Assembly: GCA_030789695.1 (NCBI GenBank)
Contig: CM061142.1
Location: 277,753,043-277,817,042 of the forward strand
DNA: 64,000 nt
Origin: Scilla litardierei
Taxonomy: Eukaryota > Streptophyta > Magnoliopsida > Asparagales > Asparagaceae
Reading direction: 5' to 3'
The notes under the pieces are model-generated. The model had not been told where the DNA came from. It made no database searches and saw only the letters and a list, made by a program, of their open reading frames with translations. The translations under genes were made by a program, and so were the position numbers. Below, piece after piece: positions 31,241-42,759 of this stretch (its first letter is position 1; each line of letters opens with the position of its first letter).

Positions 31241-32686
31241 GTTTATGTATGATAAACTTGCTAGAGTATTTTTTTTATTTCAGCGTATTATGCCAACAAT
31301 TAATCTTTCATTCAAGTAGCATTAGTGAGAAATCATGATTCTCTTTATTAATCTTTAGTTTACAATTATTGCAATGGGAGAAGAAAGGGTATAATGCTTT
31401 GGGGTTTCATTGCCAAGAAAATTTCCTTGGCGATAGACAAGGTAAACTAGTTTGTTGTAATGGCAATGATTTGTGATTTATGTTAACTTTGGCATCCCAA
31501 ATTTTCTCTCTCCTCTCTCTCTACCATTGTATGCTGGGTTCAAATTTGTGTTATCAGTGTATTGGGAATTATGAAGCTCATGTGATTGATCCAAATGCAT
31601 CGTTTTGTGTATCGTTCTGAATTCTGAAAACCTGTTCATTTTTGTTTGCCATTAAGAACATATGCACTTTTCAAGTACTTATCAAGTGAGGAAAGAAAAT
31701 GCTATCTTTGTTGCTTCCATTTCGGTTACCTACATTTCTGTTCATTGGTTTTGTTTCCTTACGTGCTCAGGTAAATGTATCATACAATTCCAGAACATAA
31801 CATTATGTTGGCAATCTATACAACATACATTTGACGAAACCTCATGGCATCAATCGATGCTAGAGAAGACTACTCCGACGAAACCTCAGACATGACCTAG
31901 GGAGAAGACTCCTCTGACGAAACCTCTGTTGGAGAAGAGTCATACGACTACTCCGGAGAAGACTCATCCTTTGTAGATGTGCCAATGCCACCAGTGGCAA
32001 TGAAACCACTAGCAACGAAAACGTGAGCCCGGCCATTTGGGATTCAGATCACATTCATATTCTTATAATTTTAAATTGGTTTTTTTGTTAAGGATGCGAC
32101 ATAATTTTTTGATTAAGGAAAAGGGTGTTGATTCTAATGGATCCATGATTATGCAAAAAGAACCTGATGTGGAGAATTCTAAAAAATAGGGTTTGAAATT
32201 TGATCAGTAAAATTCCCCATTTCAATCTTCTGAAATATTTGCCCTTCATTTGATATCATAATTATTATGTTCAATAATATCCATACCTATGACCAAATCA
32301 TGAATCATGCTAAGAATAGAAGAAATATTCCATATTTGAATTATTTCATTCTTCACATTCATGCCCATGTACACTGCTAGCTCCTTGGATTTCTGCAATT
32401 ATGAAAGAAATTTTCCAGTTTTGTATAAATCGCAAAGCGTCATGAGACATATTCTACGAAGCGTTACCTACCAAGACCAATGTAATATGCCAAAAAAAAT
32501 TGCAGTGTCCATTAGAATTGTTACATCTCCACAAACAAAGTGAAAGTGGATGAAATGTGACAGATCAAATTTGTCTCCATAATGTAATAAAGTGTAGATT
32601 TCTACAAGAGGAATGAGGAGTTAAAAATCTGCTGAAAAACTTTTGGCAGTTTAGAGAACATATGCACTATATTATACACACACTCA
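31241..32686. other. AT-rich sequence, nothing identified
   Basis: No recognisable coding, RNA or mobile sequence. A short imperfect repeat of GAAGACT and GACGAAACCTC lies at about 31840-31960. It could hold intron or untranslated remnants of a gene, but nothing in the sequence shows it. Confidence 0.5.
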
Positions 32687-33485
32687 TCTATTATACAGTT
32701 GAGGGATGTTTTTAATGTGTTTGCTGACTTTTGAGGGGAAATGTTTGTTTTTAAGGGGAAATCCTTTACGGGTAAATGTACATTTTGAAAATTTTGAATC
32801 ATCTGTTTTCCCCCCATTTTTTCCAAGCTGATAACAATAAATGCCAAAGTCTTTAGAAATGGCGTATAACATAATTGGCCACTGATCATTGTAACGGTAA
32901 CCTATTCGGACGTAATGTAACAGACTGGCCAATGATAACCCGTTATTGTTGTATATTCCAATGACAGAGAGGCAACAAAATTATTATCAGATGAAAGATT
33001 TTGTGTGTGTGTGAGCACTGCTGACATCAAATCAAAATAAATAGAATAATTGTAATTGATCCTCTCGATGATCGGTGTATTTTATGCAGCCTAAAAAGAG
33101 TCATTTCAACAACAAAGAAAAGTTGATTTTTCTCTTTTTTTGCCTTTTGTTTCTCTCGAAAATGGTTATATCACAGTCTACCCATCCAATCACCAACATT
33201 TTTTGAATTTTTCGTTTCGAAAAATATAAAAAAATAATAAAAAAATTTAAATTGGAGCTTTCCAACAATGCAAAAGCATAAAATTTGACTCGATGGGGAT
33301 AAGTCAATTATTTGTGTGTAAAGTGATGCACATAATTATATATGTAAGGCTAGCTACTCACAAGCGTATGATAAATGAGAAGTTTTTCATATATTTTGTA
33401 CGATACATTTTCTATCACATAATGCAATGGGTTATGTAAAGTGATTGTTTGTTCCATATATTTTTATAGTTCATCGTATATGCTA
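32687..33485 (+). mobile_element. Possible truncated Helitron 5' end and unassigned sequence
   Basis: TCTATTATACAGTTGAGGGATGT at 32687, after an A, matches the start of the Helitron at 33486 for about 30 bases. No hairpin plus CTAG end follows nearby, so it would be an end fragment. The rest up to 33485 shows nothing recognisable. Confidence 0.4.
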
Positions 33486-34346
33486 TCTATTATACAAATG
33501 AGAGATGTTTTGAATGAGGTTGCTTACTAGGATAAATGGATGGGTCGAAAGACTTCTGAGATTGAATCTTAATGAATCAATGATAGAATGTGAGTTTGTG
33601 AAAATTTTGAAGGAACTAAATTCTTAGTGGGGAACTAAAGTTAGGTGGGAATAAAATTTTTGGAAAAAATTCAAAGGAATTAAATCTAGATGGATCTAAA
33701 TTTTAGGAGAAACTAAAATTTTTTGTGGAAACTAAAAACCAATTATTACGCTTTAATTATTATTATTCGTTTAAAATTAGGGGATTCAAGATTTTATGGG
33801 TGAGAATATTTTAAATGAATGTGGCAACTAAATTTTGGGGGAAATTAAAATACTTGGTGTAACTAAATAACAATTATTATACTTTAACTATTGTTAGTTG
33901 TTTGAAACTAGGGGATCTAAGATTTTGTTAGTTGTTTGTAACTAGGGGATCTATGATTTTGTGGGGGAGAATATTCTAAATGAAGGGTGTAGCTAAATTT
34001 TAAATGGAAACTAAAATAAATGGGTGGAACTATATAACAATTATTGTGTTTTAATTATTGTTATTCATTTAAAATTAGGGGACCTAAGACTTTAAGGGGG
34101 GATTGTGCCCTTAGGGCACAAGTGAAATCTGTAGAGAACTAACTTTTGAGAAAACTAAAATTTTTAGATGGAACTAAATTCTCTAGAGAGAAGTAAATTT
34201 TGGGAGGAAACTTAAACTTTTTGGGGAACTAAATAACAATTGTTGTGTTTTACTTATTATTGTTTGTTTAAAATTAGTGCATCCAAGATTTTGAGGGGGA
34301 AAATATTTTAACTGAACCGTGCCCTTAGGGCACGGTTTATGACTAG
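33486..34346 (+). mobile_element. 861-bp non-autonomous Helitron
   Basis: It starts TCTATTATAC after A (33485) and ends CTAG (34343-34346) before T. A hairpin CCGTGCCC/GGGCACGG lies about 10 bases from the end. The body is a degenerate tandem repeat of about four units (AACTAAAT, AACAATTATT, TTAAAATTAGGGGA, TCTAAGATTTT). It has no Rep/helicase coding, so it would need proteins from elsewhere. Confidence 0.78.
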
Positions 34347-34365
34347 TTTGTGTGTATATATATAT

Positions 34366-34460
34366 GAGGGATCAAATAACCCCCAAAAATAACCCCCCAA
34401 GCATAAGCTTTTTGCTAGGGGGTTTTTGGGGGGTTATTTTTGTGGGTTATTTGATCCCTC
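34366..34460. mobile_element. 95-bp foldback element
   Basis: Arms begin GAGGGATCAAATAACCC and end in the reverse complement GGGTTATTTGATCCCTC, with about 40 bases per arm paired. It could be a MITE or a hairpin built from the dispersed arm motif that recurs at 34478 and 34955. Confidence 0.75.
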
Positions 34461-34664
34461 CTACATATTTTATGTAGGAGGGATCAAATAACCCCCAAAA
34501 ATAACCCCTTACAAAAAGCCTATGACCCCCTATTTTTTTGGAAGATCCGAACCGTTCATCTTGATCTCCACACTGTAAAACCCTGACCCACTAATTTTTA
34601 GCCCAAACCCATGTGTTTTGCCCGTTCATCAACCCTTTGCAAAAGTTATGTTCATTTAATATAT
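34461..34664 (+). repeat. Second arm copy and flanking sequence
   Basis: A small palindrome CTACATA-TTT-TATGTAG (34461-34477) is followed by another GAGGGATCAAATAACCCCC arm (34478), then AAAAAGCCTATGACCCCC. The third version at 34955 carries the matching AAAAAGCCTATGCCCCTC. The sequence ends at the target duplication 34652-34664. Confidence 0.6.
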
Positions 34665-34925
34665 TTTTTGACGAGTAAGGTGTAACGTTATTGAAAACAA
34701 AAAAAATACAAAACATCCACAAGGGGGACTAGTTAGATGTTAGAAAGAGTGGGGATAGGGCACAAGCACCGTCACCCACCATAAACCAGCATCTTCTTAG
34801 GATCGCCCGTTGGCACATATGTACAATTAAATACAATGTATCAAACATTATCAAAACCCCAGTTAGCAAATGCAATTACCGCCGATGGGTGGTCCTGATC
34901 AAGATCACGTAAGGCAATAAGAACA
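34665..34925 (-). mobile_element. 261-bp LINE stub with 13-bp target duplication
   Basis: It is bounded by TCATTTAATATAT at 34652-34664 and 34926-34938. A T-run at the left marks the poly-A end of a minus-strand LINE. The minus frame near 34905-34840 reads HPSAVIAFANWGFDNV and stop, matching the ORF2 end (FVAIALANW) of the LINE at 10423. The GGGCACAAGC and CGTCACCC blocks also match 10260-10285. Confidence 0.85.
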
Positions 34926-35042
34926 TCATTTAATATATGTGTGTGTGTGAGTGTGAGGAGGATCAAATAACCACGAAAAATAACCCCAAAAAAGCCTTAG
35001 CAAAAAGCCTATGCCCCTCTATTATATATATATATATATATA

Positions 35043-35530
35043 CTAGTCATAACCCGTACCCGTAGGGCACTGTTTATTTAAGATATTCCCTCCTCAAAAG
35101 TTCAGTTCCCCAAAAAATTTAGCGCATCCCTAAGAATTTAGTTCGTCCCAAAAATCTTTGTTCTTCTCAAAATTTAGTACCCTCTAAATTTAGTTCTGCT
35201 TAAAAATGTCAGGGTTCTCCCCGCTAATTTTTCACTTTCCAAAAATCTTAGTTCCACCCAAAATATAGTTTTCACAGAGAATTTAGTACCCTCAAAAATT
35301 TTAGTTCTCCCGAAAAATTAATTCTCTCCAGATTTAGTTCTTCCAAATGTTCCATCCGTTCTTTTAAAATATTACCCCCAACATTGGATCCACTAATTTT
35401 AAAAGAACATCAATAATTAAAGCGAAATAATTGTTATTTAGTTCATCCCAAAAATTTTAGTTCCACCACAAAATTTAATTCCCTTCATATTACATTCTCC
35501 CAGAAATTTCATTTACCTAGAGAATTCAGT
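35043..35530 (-). mobile_element. Minus-strand Helitron relative (right end not fixed)
   Basis: The minus strand ends CTAG (35043-35046) before T, after a hairpin close to CCCGTACCC/GGGCAC. The body is the reverse complement of the repeat units in the 33486-34346 Helitron (TTAGTTCCxCCCAAAAATTT). A TCTATTATAC start was not found on the right, so the 5' end is approximate or lost. Confidence 0.6.
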
Positions 35531-37712
35531 TCACGGTTTTTTTGGTGATTACTCAAAAAATATTCAGTGTTCACCCTGATGTTTTAATAAATTTTTTTTC
35601 ATATCACTGCAGTGTTCATCATGCTTGTGGTACAGTGTTCATCATGGATCCCACTATCAACATGATCATTGGTGTCTCTCTGGCCAATTCTGTGTCGGAT
35701 TGGTTCATTGCTGGTAGGTGACAATACAACAACACTGATGTCCTTAGCACATACACACATTGAGATTGATTCAGTCTGCCAATAACATTTGCAAATTATT
35801 TGACTTGCCATGTGATTCAGTGCAATCTTCCTTCTATCTATATACTAATAACCAGAGAAAATATTGAAAACTAAAGCCGTAGATGAACTTGATGTTCTTT
35901 TTTGAACAGAGAAAAAGTTGTGGATTATGATAATGTGATCATTGGGGGAACATGAATGAGCTCAACTTAATATAGCTATTTTTTGTGAGGTTGTTTGTGT
36001 GCTTGTTGTTGCACACCATATAAGGCTGCAATATGAACCTTTTGAATGGTTACTGGCTATTGCATAATGACAGCTGATTGATAACAAAAATAGAGTTGCC
36101 CATATTTGCATTCTGGAAAGAAACCTAGTATATGCTAGTATGATTAATTAGTTTGCCTGTAAATCTTTTTGTCAAAATTCTAGTCTTTAAGGCATATGTA
36201 ATTTGAAGCCAATGTTATAATTGTCATCAATATAATGCTTGCTTCCTTGCAATAATTAGGTGTTAGTTCATTCAAGGATGAAAAGAAAACCAAAGTTAAA
36301 ATAAAAAGTTAGACATGAACATTCTTCGAGATTTTTCTTTAGAGAAAAGATGTGGTATCAAGCTTAATTTCTCTGCCTATATGCGTTGTAAAAAAATAGT
36401 CGTTACATCCAAATTTTATCACATCCTCAACTAACATGATGTGATAGGTGTGTTCAAAACTTAAGTATATCACATATACTAAGGACATCTATAACTAAAT
36501 CAAAAAGTAAAAAATCAAACCAAAAAAACAACATACAACAACAAAATAATATCATTCTTATAGCCTGAAATAACAAAGAGTAGAAACAATAGACAACCAT
36601 CAATCAAGATAGCCGCAGTACCATCTTCCTAAATACTACAAAGTAGTGCTACTTAAAGAGGAGCAACGGCTATCGTATAAGCATTTCTATAGATACCCAA
36701 AGCCAGCTACCCAGCCATCTCTTCCAGCTCCGAAGGTGGAAATTCAACCACTCTTCCTCGTTCCTAACTCATCCCTCTACAGGCTTGCAAGCCCAGAAGC
36801 AATAAAATCAAATAACTCTTGTTTAAGACATGCACAATAACTGTATAAACTCCAACACAAAACAATAAAAGGCAATAGTGAAAACAAAATGTGGTACATT
36901 ACCAACCTTGGTAGTACCATTCATAAGTTCATGAGGAATTGACACTTGCTCAACCTCAGTATTAACTACTCGCTAAATTTTCCTCCCAACTGCTCCATTA
37001 GCACTCTGAAATTTGTGCCGTCGAGATCCAATCCATAGAACACATAGCACAGCAACGGCATCTACCTACATCATTAGAATCAGTCTGGTTAGTTGTAGTA
37101 ATTTAAGAATTAATACCATAAATGTATAACTTAAAAAATGTCTACATTTTTTACAGGTTTCTTACCAATGATAAAGTTCTAACAAAATAAACAATATGCT
37201 ATTAAAATTATGCAGATTACAATTTTTCTGGCTAAGAACCTAGGACTAATGCTGACATGGGATCGATAACTAAAGTTGTATCATTTTCCATGCAGCCTTA
37301 AGCTTTATGGTTAATTCATATTTTTATGGGAAACAGATTGATTTAAGTTTGAGAATTAGAATAGTTTTTCCATGTAGAGAAAATGTGATCAAAAACATAT
37401 TTTTCTTGTATCCATAAACATTTTGCTATGCATTTAAAATGAGTTATAGGTTGTTATGTCTCGTATGTGACTTTGTTGTGAATAGTGGCACTAAGATATT
37501 GTGTTATCTATTCATAATTATCTTGAAGAAGAAAGACGACTTAGCTTGGTCATGGTAGAAGAATTGTTGAACATTATGTTGTATCATAATGTTCAACATG
37601 TTGTGTCTGTTTGCGGCAATGTTTGTATGCTGTATATGGGATCCCATTCTGGTAACTCATGATCCCAGCTTTCTTTCTTTAATGGTATCAGGTATTTATG
37701 TTGATTGAATAC
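35531..37712. other. AT-rich sequence, nothing identified
   Basis: Open frames at about 35599-35811 (minus) and 36646-36840 (plus) are short and resemble no family I know. There are no clear repeat ends. TCTATATACTAATAACC near 35837 is faintly Helitron-like but lacks a partner end. Confidence 0.5.
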
Positions 37713-38327
37713 TGTTAAAGATTTATTTGGAAGTCTATATATCTTCGTTATTCTGTTAAAGATGGTTGGAGAGACTTTTGCTCACAATATCTTTCGCAAC
37801 GGGTGCTTGAAGATTTGCTGGATCTCATGTTGTTGAGGGTTACATATTTTGTGGGTTGCCGAGCTGGAGCTGCTTTGATTGGAGATTTGCCGTTTGACCT
37901 GCGGATTGAGGGGGAGCGTGGGTTATTAGGGTTTGGCAGCGGCGACGGCTAGGTTACGACTTTTGGGAAAAAGTTCTGTGATACTCTGGGAGGGAGGCCA
38001 ATATCTACGCACGTAGGATCAAGGGAGTTGATCTAGTTGGTGGTGCAAGGGGAGCTTGCAGGCAAGGGGAGCTTGATGAGAATATTCCACGGGGTTGATG
38101 GTTATCACCCTTCACGGTTTGTATTAAGGGGGAGCGTGTTCCTCCTAGTAGAAACGTGGTATTAGAGTTTGTACTCTTGATTATTTTAGTGGAGTATTCT
38201 GTTTTTCTGGTCATGGCACCGCAGATGTAGGTGTGTGCACCGAACTACGTTACCAAGTCTTGTTTGTCTCTGATTGGATTGTGTTGCTTCTTTGGATTTG
38301 TGTTTTATTACTGCGTACTGAATTTCA
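37713..38327 (+). repeat. Putative 5' LTR of the SIRE-like copia element
   Basis: The right edge is well supported: TTTCA directly before the primer site. The left edge at TGTTAAAGATTT is a guess from the usual TGTT start, since the 3' LTR is not in the window for comparison. It contains GGGGGAGCGTG and GGGGAGCTTG repeats. Confidence 0.4.
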
Positions 38328-38329
38328 AT

Positions 38330-38344
38330 TGGTATCAAAGCAGG
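38330..38344 (+). other. Primer binding site (initiator tRNA-Met type)
   Basis: TGGTATCAAAGCAGG, two bases after the LTR end. It differs from the usual TGGTATCAGAGC by one base in the core. Confidence 0.8.
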
Positions 38345-38404
38345 TCATCCGTGTAACTTTGTCTTGTCAAAGTGGGTGTGATCTTGTGTGTCAGTACGCA
38401 AATC

Positions 38405-39519
38405 ATGAACATGAAGGAAGGCGCCTCTGTTACACGTCCTCCATTACTTACCGGAACAAATTACACATACTAGAAGTCCCGTATGCGAGCTTTTATCAAG
38501 TCTCTAGATGAGAAGGCATGGGTCGCCACGGTTGAAGGATGGAGTCCTCCGACTGAAGTTGACAAGGAAGGCAAGGAATACCTCAAACCAGCGAGAGATT
38601 GGGATCCAGAAGAAGATCGTGTGGCATTAGGAAACTCTAAGGCAGTGAATGCCATCTTCACTGCAGGTGATGAATAGAAGTTCAAGCTGATATCCACATG
38701 TGAGTACGCTAAAGAAGCTTGGGACATTCTTCAAAACGTTCATGAAGGAACAAATACAGTTAAGGCTTCTAAACTTCAAATGTTCGCATCGCAGTTTGAA
38801 AATCTTAGAATGAATGAAAATGAGACTGTGGCTGAATTTAATGGTAGACTAAGGGACATAGCCAACCAGGCCTTTCAACTGGGCAAGAAATACTCTCAAA
38901 AGAAGTTGGTAGAGAAGACGCTGAGGTCTCTTCAAGAAAAGTTTTCTGCAAAAATTACGGCTATTGAAGAAGCAAGAAATACTTCCACCATGAGACTGGA
39001 TGAACTCATGGGTTCTCTGCAACCATATGAGATGAATCTTAAGCAGAACAGAAGGGATAAAGGGGTGGCATTAAAGGCAGAGGCAAGTGAAACTTCTAAA
39101 TCGGTTAATGAGTCGGAGCTTGATGACGACGTTGCGTTACTAACCAAGAGTTTCAGTATGATGATGAGGAAGATTAGTAATAGAGGTCAGAATTTCAAAC
39201 CTGTAAATAGGATGCTGCGTTCAGGTCCTCCCGCTGTTGAAAAGAGTACTAGTCGTCCTACCCAGAGGTATGATTCAAAAACCAAAGGAAATGGAATACA
39301 ATGCAGAGTGTTTGAAGGATTTGGTCACATACAAGCTGAGTGTGCCAATACCCTTAAGAAGCAAAAAGGAAAATCTCTAGCCAGTACTTGGAGTGATGAA
39401 GATTCTGAAGGAAGTGCAGAATATGAAGACATAACCAGCGATTATGTTGCCTTCACTGCAACTCTAAAAAGTCAGTCTGAGTATAACACACCTAGAAATG
39501 TTGAACACAATGTTGCAAC
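38405..39519 (+). pseudogene. copia gag, first part (UBN2 and CCHC), with stops
   Basis: The ATG at 38405 starts gag: PPLLTGTNYTY, then a stop at the expected Trp (38471), KSRMRAFIKSLDEKAW, a stop after FTAGDE (about 38675), and the UBN2 core with SKLQMFASQFENLRMNENETV, FNGRLRDIANQAF and KTLRSLQEKFSAKITAIEEA. The zinc knuckle near 39300 reads CRVFEGFGHIQAEC; the second Cys of the usual C-x2-C is Phe. All parts share one frame. The frame is cut at 39519 by the insertion and continues at 56034. Confidence 0.88.
39515..39519 (+). repeat. Target site duplication of the copia-derived element, left
   Basis: GCAAC, repeated at 56029-56033 directly after the 3' LTR. Confidence 0.88.
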
Positions 39520-40132
39520 TGTAGAGGAATGTGCCCTCAGATCATTTGTATTAGATGCAAATGATAATTTAAACCTAGATAGGGACTAATTTGCATATGA
39601 TGCAAAAGAGATTAAATGTATCTTAAATTATTTAAGACTACATTTAATAAATAAACGCAAGGAAAAGTTATGCACAAAACAGCCCAATGGGTCAAGTCAG
39701 TTCAGACTAGACCAGACTGACCTAGGCCAGACCATTCTGGTCTGGTCTGGATCAGTGGCTAGCCCAGGCCATGCCCTGGGCCTGGACGCCCAGTGCACCA
39801 GGCACCCTGGGCATGGGCCCGCGCCTAGGCCCAGGCGCCTGCCCAGGCACCTAGGGCGGGCGCCTGGGAGCCCAGGCGCCCTAGGCCAGGCGCCCGCCTG
39901 AGCACCAGGCGCCAGGCGCCAGGCGCCCAGGTCTGCGCCAGGCACCCAGTCAGCCTGTTTTTGAGCGGTGGGGCCCACTTGCTAGGTCCCACCATGGGTG
40001 CAGAACCCTAGGTTTACTGTACAGATTTGACGGCTGGTTTTAGTCGAAAATCTAGTCTTGGGCTGAACTTTGGACATACAATTGAGGGGTCAAACGGACT
40101 CGGATTGATGAGACATTTTTTCCTATGCGTTC
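39520..40132 (+). repeat. 5' LTR of the copia-derived element, left portion
   Basis: It aligns with 54584-55237, but lacks a 76-bp segment present there (deletion between AAGTT repeats). Bases 39760-39960 are a GC-rich cluster of CCAGGCGCC-like palindromic units. It is interrupted at 40132 by the LARD; 40128-40132 (CGTTC) is the target duplication. Confidence 0.88.
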
Positions 40133-41371
40133 TGTCACGCCCCGCTTCCCAAAAGTGTGGAGTCGAGACATGAGAAGGTCCGCTCAGACTTGAAGCTGCA
40201 AAGCTCCAAGCCCGATAAGCGTCAATTAACAATAAATTGGCAGGTCCTTGCAACGCAATACGAAACAACGATATTAATAATGAAGTGAGATAATAAGCAA
40301 TTTATTAAATCTCAGAATATCCATAAAATAAATTACAATATCGCAGAAAATCCACCAGGCTAAAAGGAAAAGAGTCTAAGGCCCAAACATGGCCAACAAG
40401 GTATAACATACATACAAAGGTGCCACGCACCAACAACTAACAGCAAACCTAAACAAAGAAGTGGAAACGAGCGGTCTTCAAGACAGGCCCCTGGTGTCCA
40501 CTCACCACCACAGCAAACATCAGCATCAGCAACACCATATCCCCTGCAACAAAGCTCTGGCTCTGGGTCTAACATGTGACACCCAAAAGAGAGAGGGGCA
40601 CATGTCAGCAAGTCTGGAAAGACTTGTGCAAGGAAACTGAAAGTGAACTAGCAACCTAGCAGTTATAATAAGATGCAATGACATGGCATTTAAGTATGAT
40701 GCGACAGTTTTAAAGGTAGGGAAGCCAATCACTCACGGTGTAGCAAAAGCTACCAATCACTATTCACGAATCACGATTATCACTGTTATCACTGTTATCA
40801 CTGTTTGTCACGTACAAGTAAACACGTCAAGTCAAGTACAAGTACAAGGGATCACCCAGCGAGTGCCCTATTGCCCGCAGACTGTGTAATCAAGTCAGGT
40901 ACAAGGGATCACTCAGCGAGTGCCCTATTACCCGCAGGCTGTGTAATCTTCTGGTCACGAGCCAGGAAATGTATTTTGTTTGGCATAGGGGTGCACCTAG
41001 CCTCCATATCAAGCGTTGGGGTTAGCAACTTACTATGCTTGCTTCCGGTCACGAGCCAGGAACTCTCAGTTTTGTAGCGTGAGCTACACATTCACGATAA
41101 ACAATCAATGTATGCAATGACATGAACAGATATTCGCGTACCGTTAATTGTATTTAAACATGACAGGCAAAATGCAATGACATGAACAATATTCGCATAC
41201 CATTTATTGAAATTAGACATGACAGGCAAAATGCAATGACATGAACAATATTCGCGTACCGTTAATTGTAATTAAACATGACAGTTTAAAGATGCATGGA
41301 TGACATGCACAGATAATACGTGTACCGTTATTTGTATTTAAACGTGACATACAAGCATGATGAGGGTGACG

Positions 41372-41503
41372 AACCAAGCTTCGTTGTCAAGCTAGGTCAA
41401 TGGCATCCAGACGGCTATCCTTTCACCGTCTAGTCTCTTTTACGCTAAAGCAAGGTAATGGCCTAAGACATGGCCCAAATCAAGAGATGCAAGTTTCACT
41501 TGC
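41372..41503 (-). other. Conserved multi-hairpin module in LTR E
   Basis: Hairpin 1 arms AACCAAGCTT/AAGCTAGGTC (two mismatches), loop CGTTGTC. Stem AGACGG/CCGTCT surrounds loop CTATCCTTTCA. GGCC/GGCC and GCAAG/CTTGC follow. It lies about 490 bases downstream of the TATA box in minus sense, so inside the predicted transcript. Confidence 0.6.
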
Positions 41504-41988
41504 CTGGCACCGAGGAGAACGATCAACGAAGGCACATCACACAAATTTGTTATCTACGGGAATGGATCACTGTCATGGAAAAACAACATTAGAATGGTAA
41601 CTAATCCGTATTCACAATCGAACCCTATGATTTCTAATGATCCATTTTATTAGGGTTTCACAAATATCAAGTGTGGGTTATGAGATTATTAAAGGAAGAA
41701 TACTACCCGTGAAGAAGCGGAGGAACGACGCCGAGAACTACAGCAACGGAAGAACGATCCGGCTCAGATCTGGAAATGGGGAAAATCTGGAGAAATGGGT
41801 TTGAATGAGGCTTTTGGGGATTTGATGAGGGTTTGAGGTTGAGGAGAGGTTGGATGTGTGAAATGAGGGTTTGGATGATGATGGATGAGCTTGGGATGTA
41901 GGATCAATGGTTTGGGGAAGAAGGGGGCTCAATGGGGGAGAAATTAAGGTTTGGGGTGATGAGGAAGAAGAAGAAAACGTTTGGGGCG

Positions 41989-41997
41989 TATTTATAG
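41989..41997 (-). promoter_or_regulatory. TATA box of LTR E
   Basis: The minus strand reads CTATAAATACGCC, a good plant TATA box, placed directly downstream of the U3 array. The start site would be about 30 bases further on, near 41960. Confidence 0.65.
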
Positions 41998-42039
41998 AAA
42001 AGTGTGGCAGCTAGGGCAAAACTAGGGTTTCCTGGGCTG

Positions 42040-42470
42040 ATTAGTCGGTCAAAGAAGGATTGGTGACCGACTAGCTTGGGAACTAGTCGGTCGGTTGATC
42101 AACGCAGACCGACTAAGAGTAAACAGTAGCTCGCTCAGGAAAACTGGACTATGAGTTAGTCGGTCTGTGAAGGCTTGTCAACCGACTAGTTTGAGAACTA
42201 GTCGGTCGGTGAGTGTTCATAGACCGACTAAGAGTAAACAGTAACTCGGCTGGGAAAATGATCAATGAACTAGTCGGTTGAAGAACAATGGCTGACCGAC
42301 TAGTTTGTAATCTAGTCGGTCGAAAGATGTTCTTAGACCGACTAAAGATAAACAGTAACTCCTGAATAATTGATTGAATGAACTAGCCGATTCCAGTTGA
42401 TTTCCTGACCGACTAGCTTGGAATCTAGTCGGTCGGTTGATCTTCTTGAACCAACTAACGTGCACGAAAA
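42040..42470. repeat. U3 tandem array of about 114-bp units with TAGTCGG inverted repeats (LTR E)
   Basis: Nearly four units. Each has GACCGACTAG, about ten bases, then CTAGTCGGTC, and after a spacer GACCGACTAA-AGTAAACAGTA. The array lies just upstream of the TATA box. Confidence 0.88.
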
Positions 42471-42759
42471 GTCTCGAAATGGAGCGCGAAGGTCCGTGAT
42501 GAATTCTAAGGTTTCTAGGATCAACCTATCGCTAGGATATGATCAATATGAAGCTCGTCACGAGTGACTTACTCCGAGTTCAATGATTCTAAGGAAGAAG
42601 CTAGAAGATCACATCAAAAAGAATGAAAACGAAAGCTAGGAGATCTTAACGAGATGAATGAAAGCGAGAACTATGGAATTGGAAACCACACAAGGAGAGA
42701 ACCCACCATCACAAGCAAAACACACTGATAATCCAATCATACAAAAACCAGTCGTTACA

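Larger units (their letters stand above)
40133..42759 (-). repeat. LTR E (3' LTR of the LARD)
   Basis: It begins TGTCACGCCCC and ends GTCGTTACA. I counted about eight differences from LTR F in the first roughly 400 bases. In minus order it has a U3 with a tandem hairpin array (42040-42470), a TATA box (41989-41997), then a long R/U5 with the hairpin module and two 59-bp-like repeats. Confidence 0.92.

Noticed and set aside
31420..31440. CCAAGAAAATTTCCTTGG near-palindrome
   Set aside because: Imperfect, short and isolated; likely chance in AT-rich DNA.
35599..35811. 70-codon minus-strand frame
   Set aside because: Short, no motif and no supporting context.
42040..42470. CRISPR-like array of TAGTCGG repeats
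   Set aside because: Units are about 114 bp with diverged, repeated spacers, it lies in a plant LTR, and there are no cas genes.
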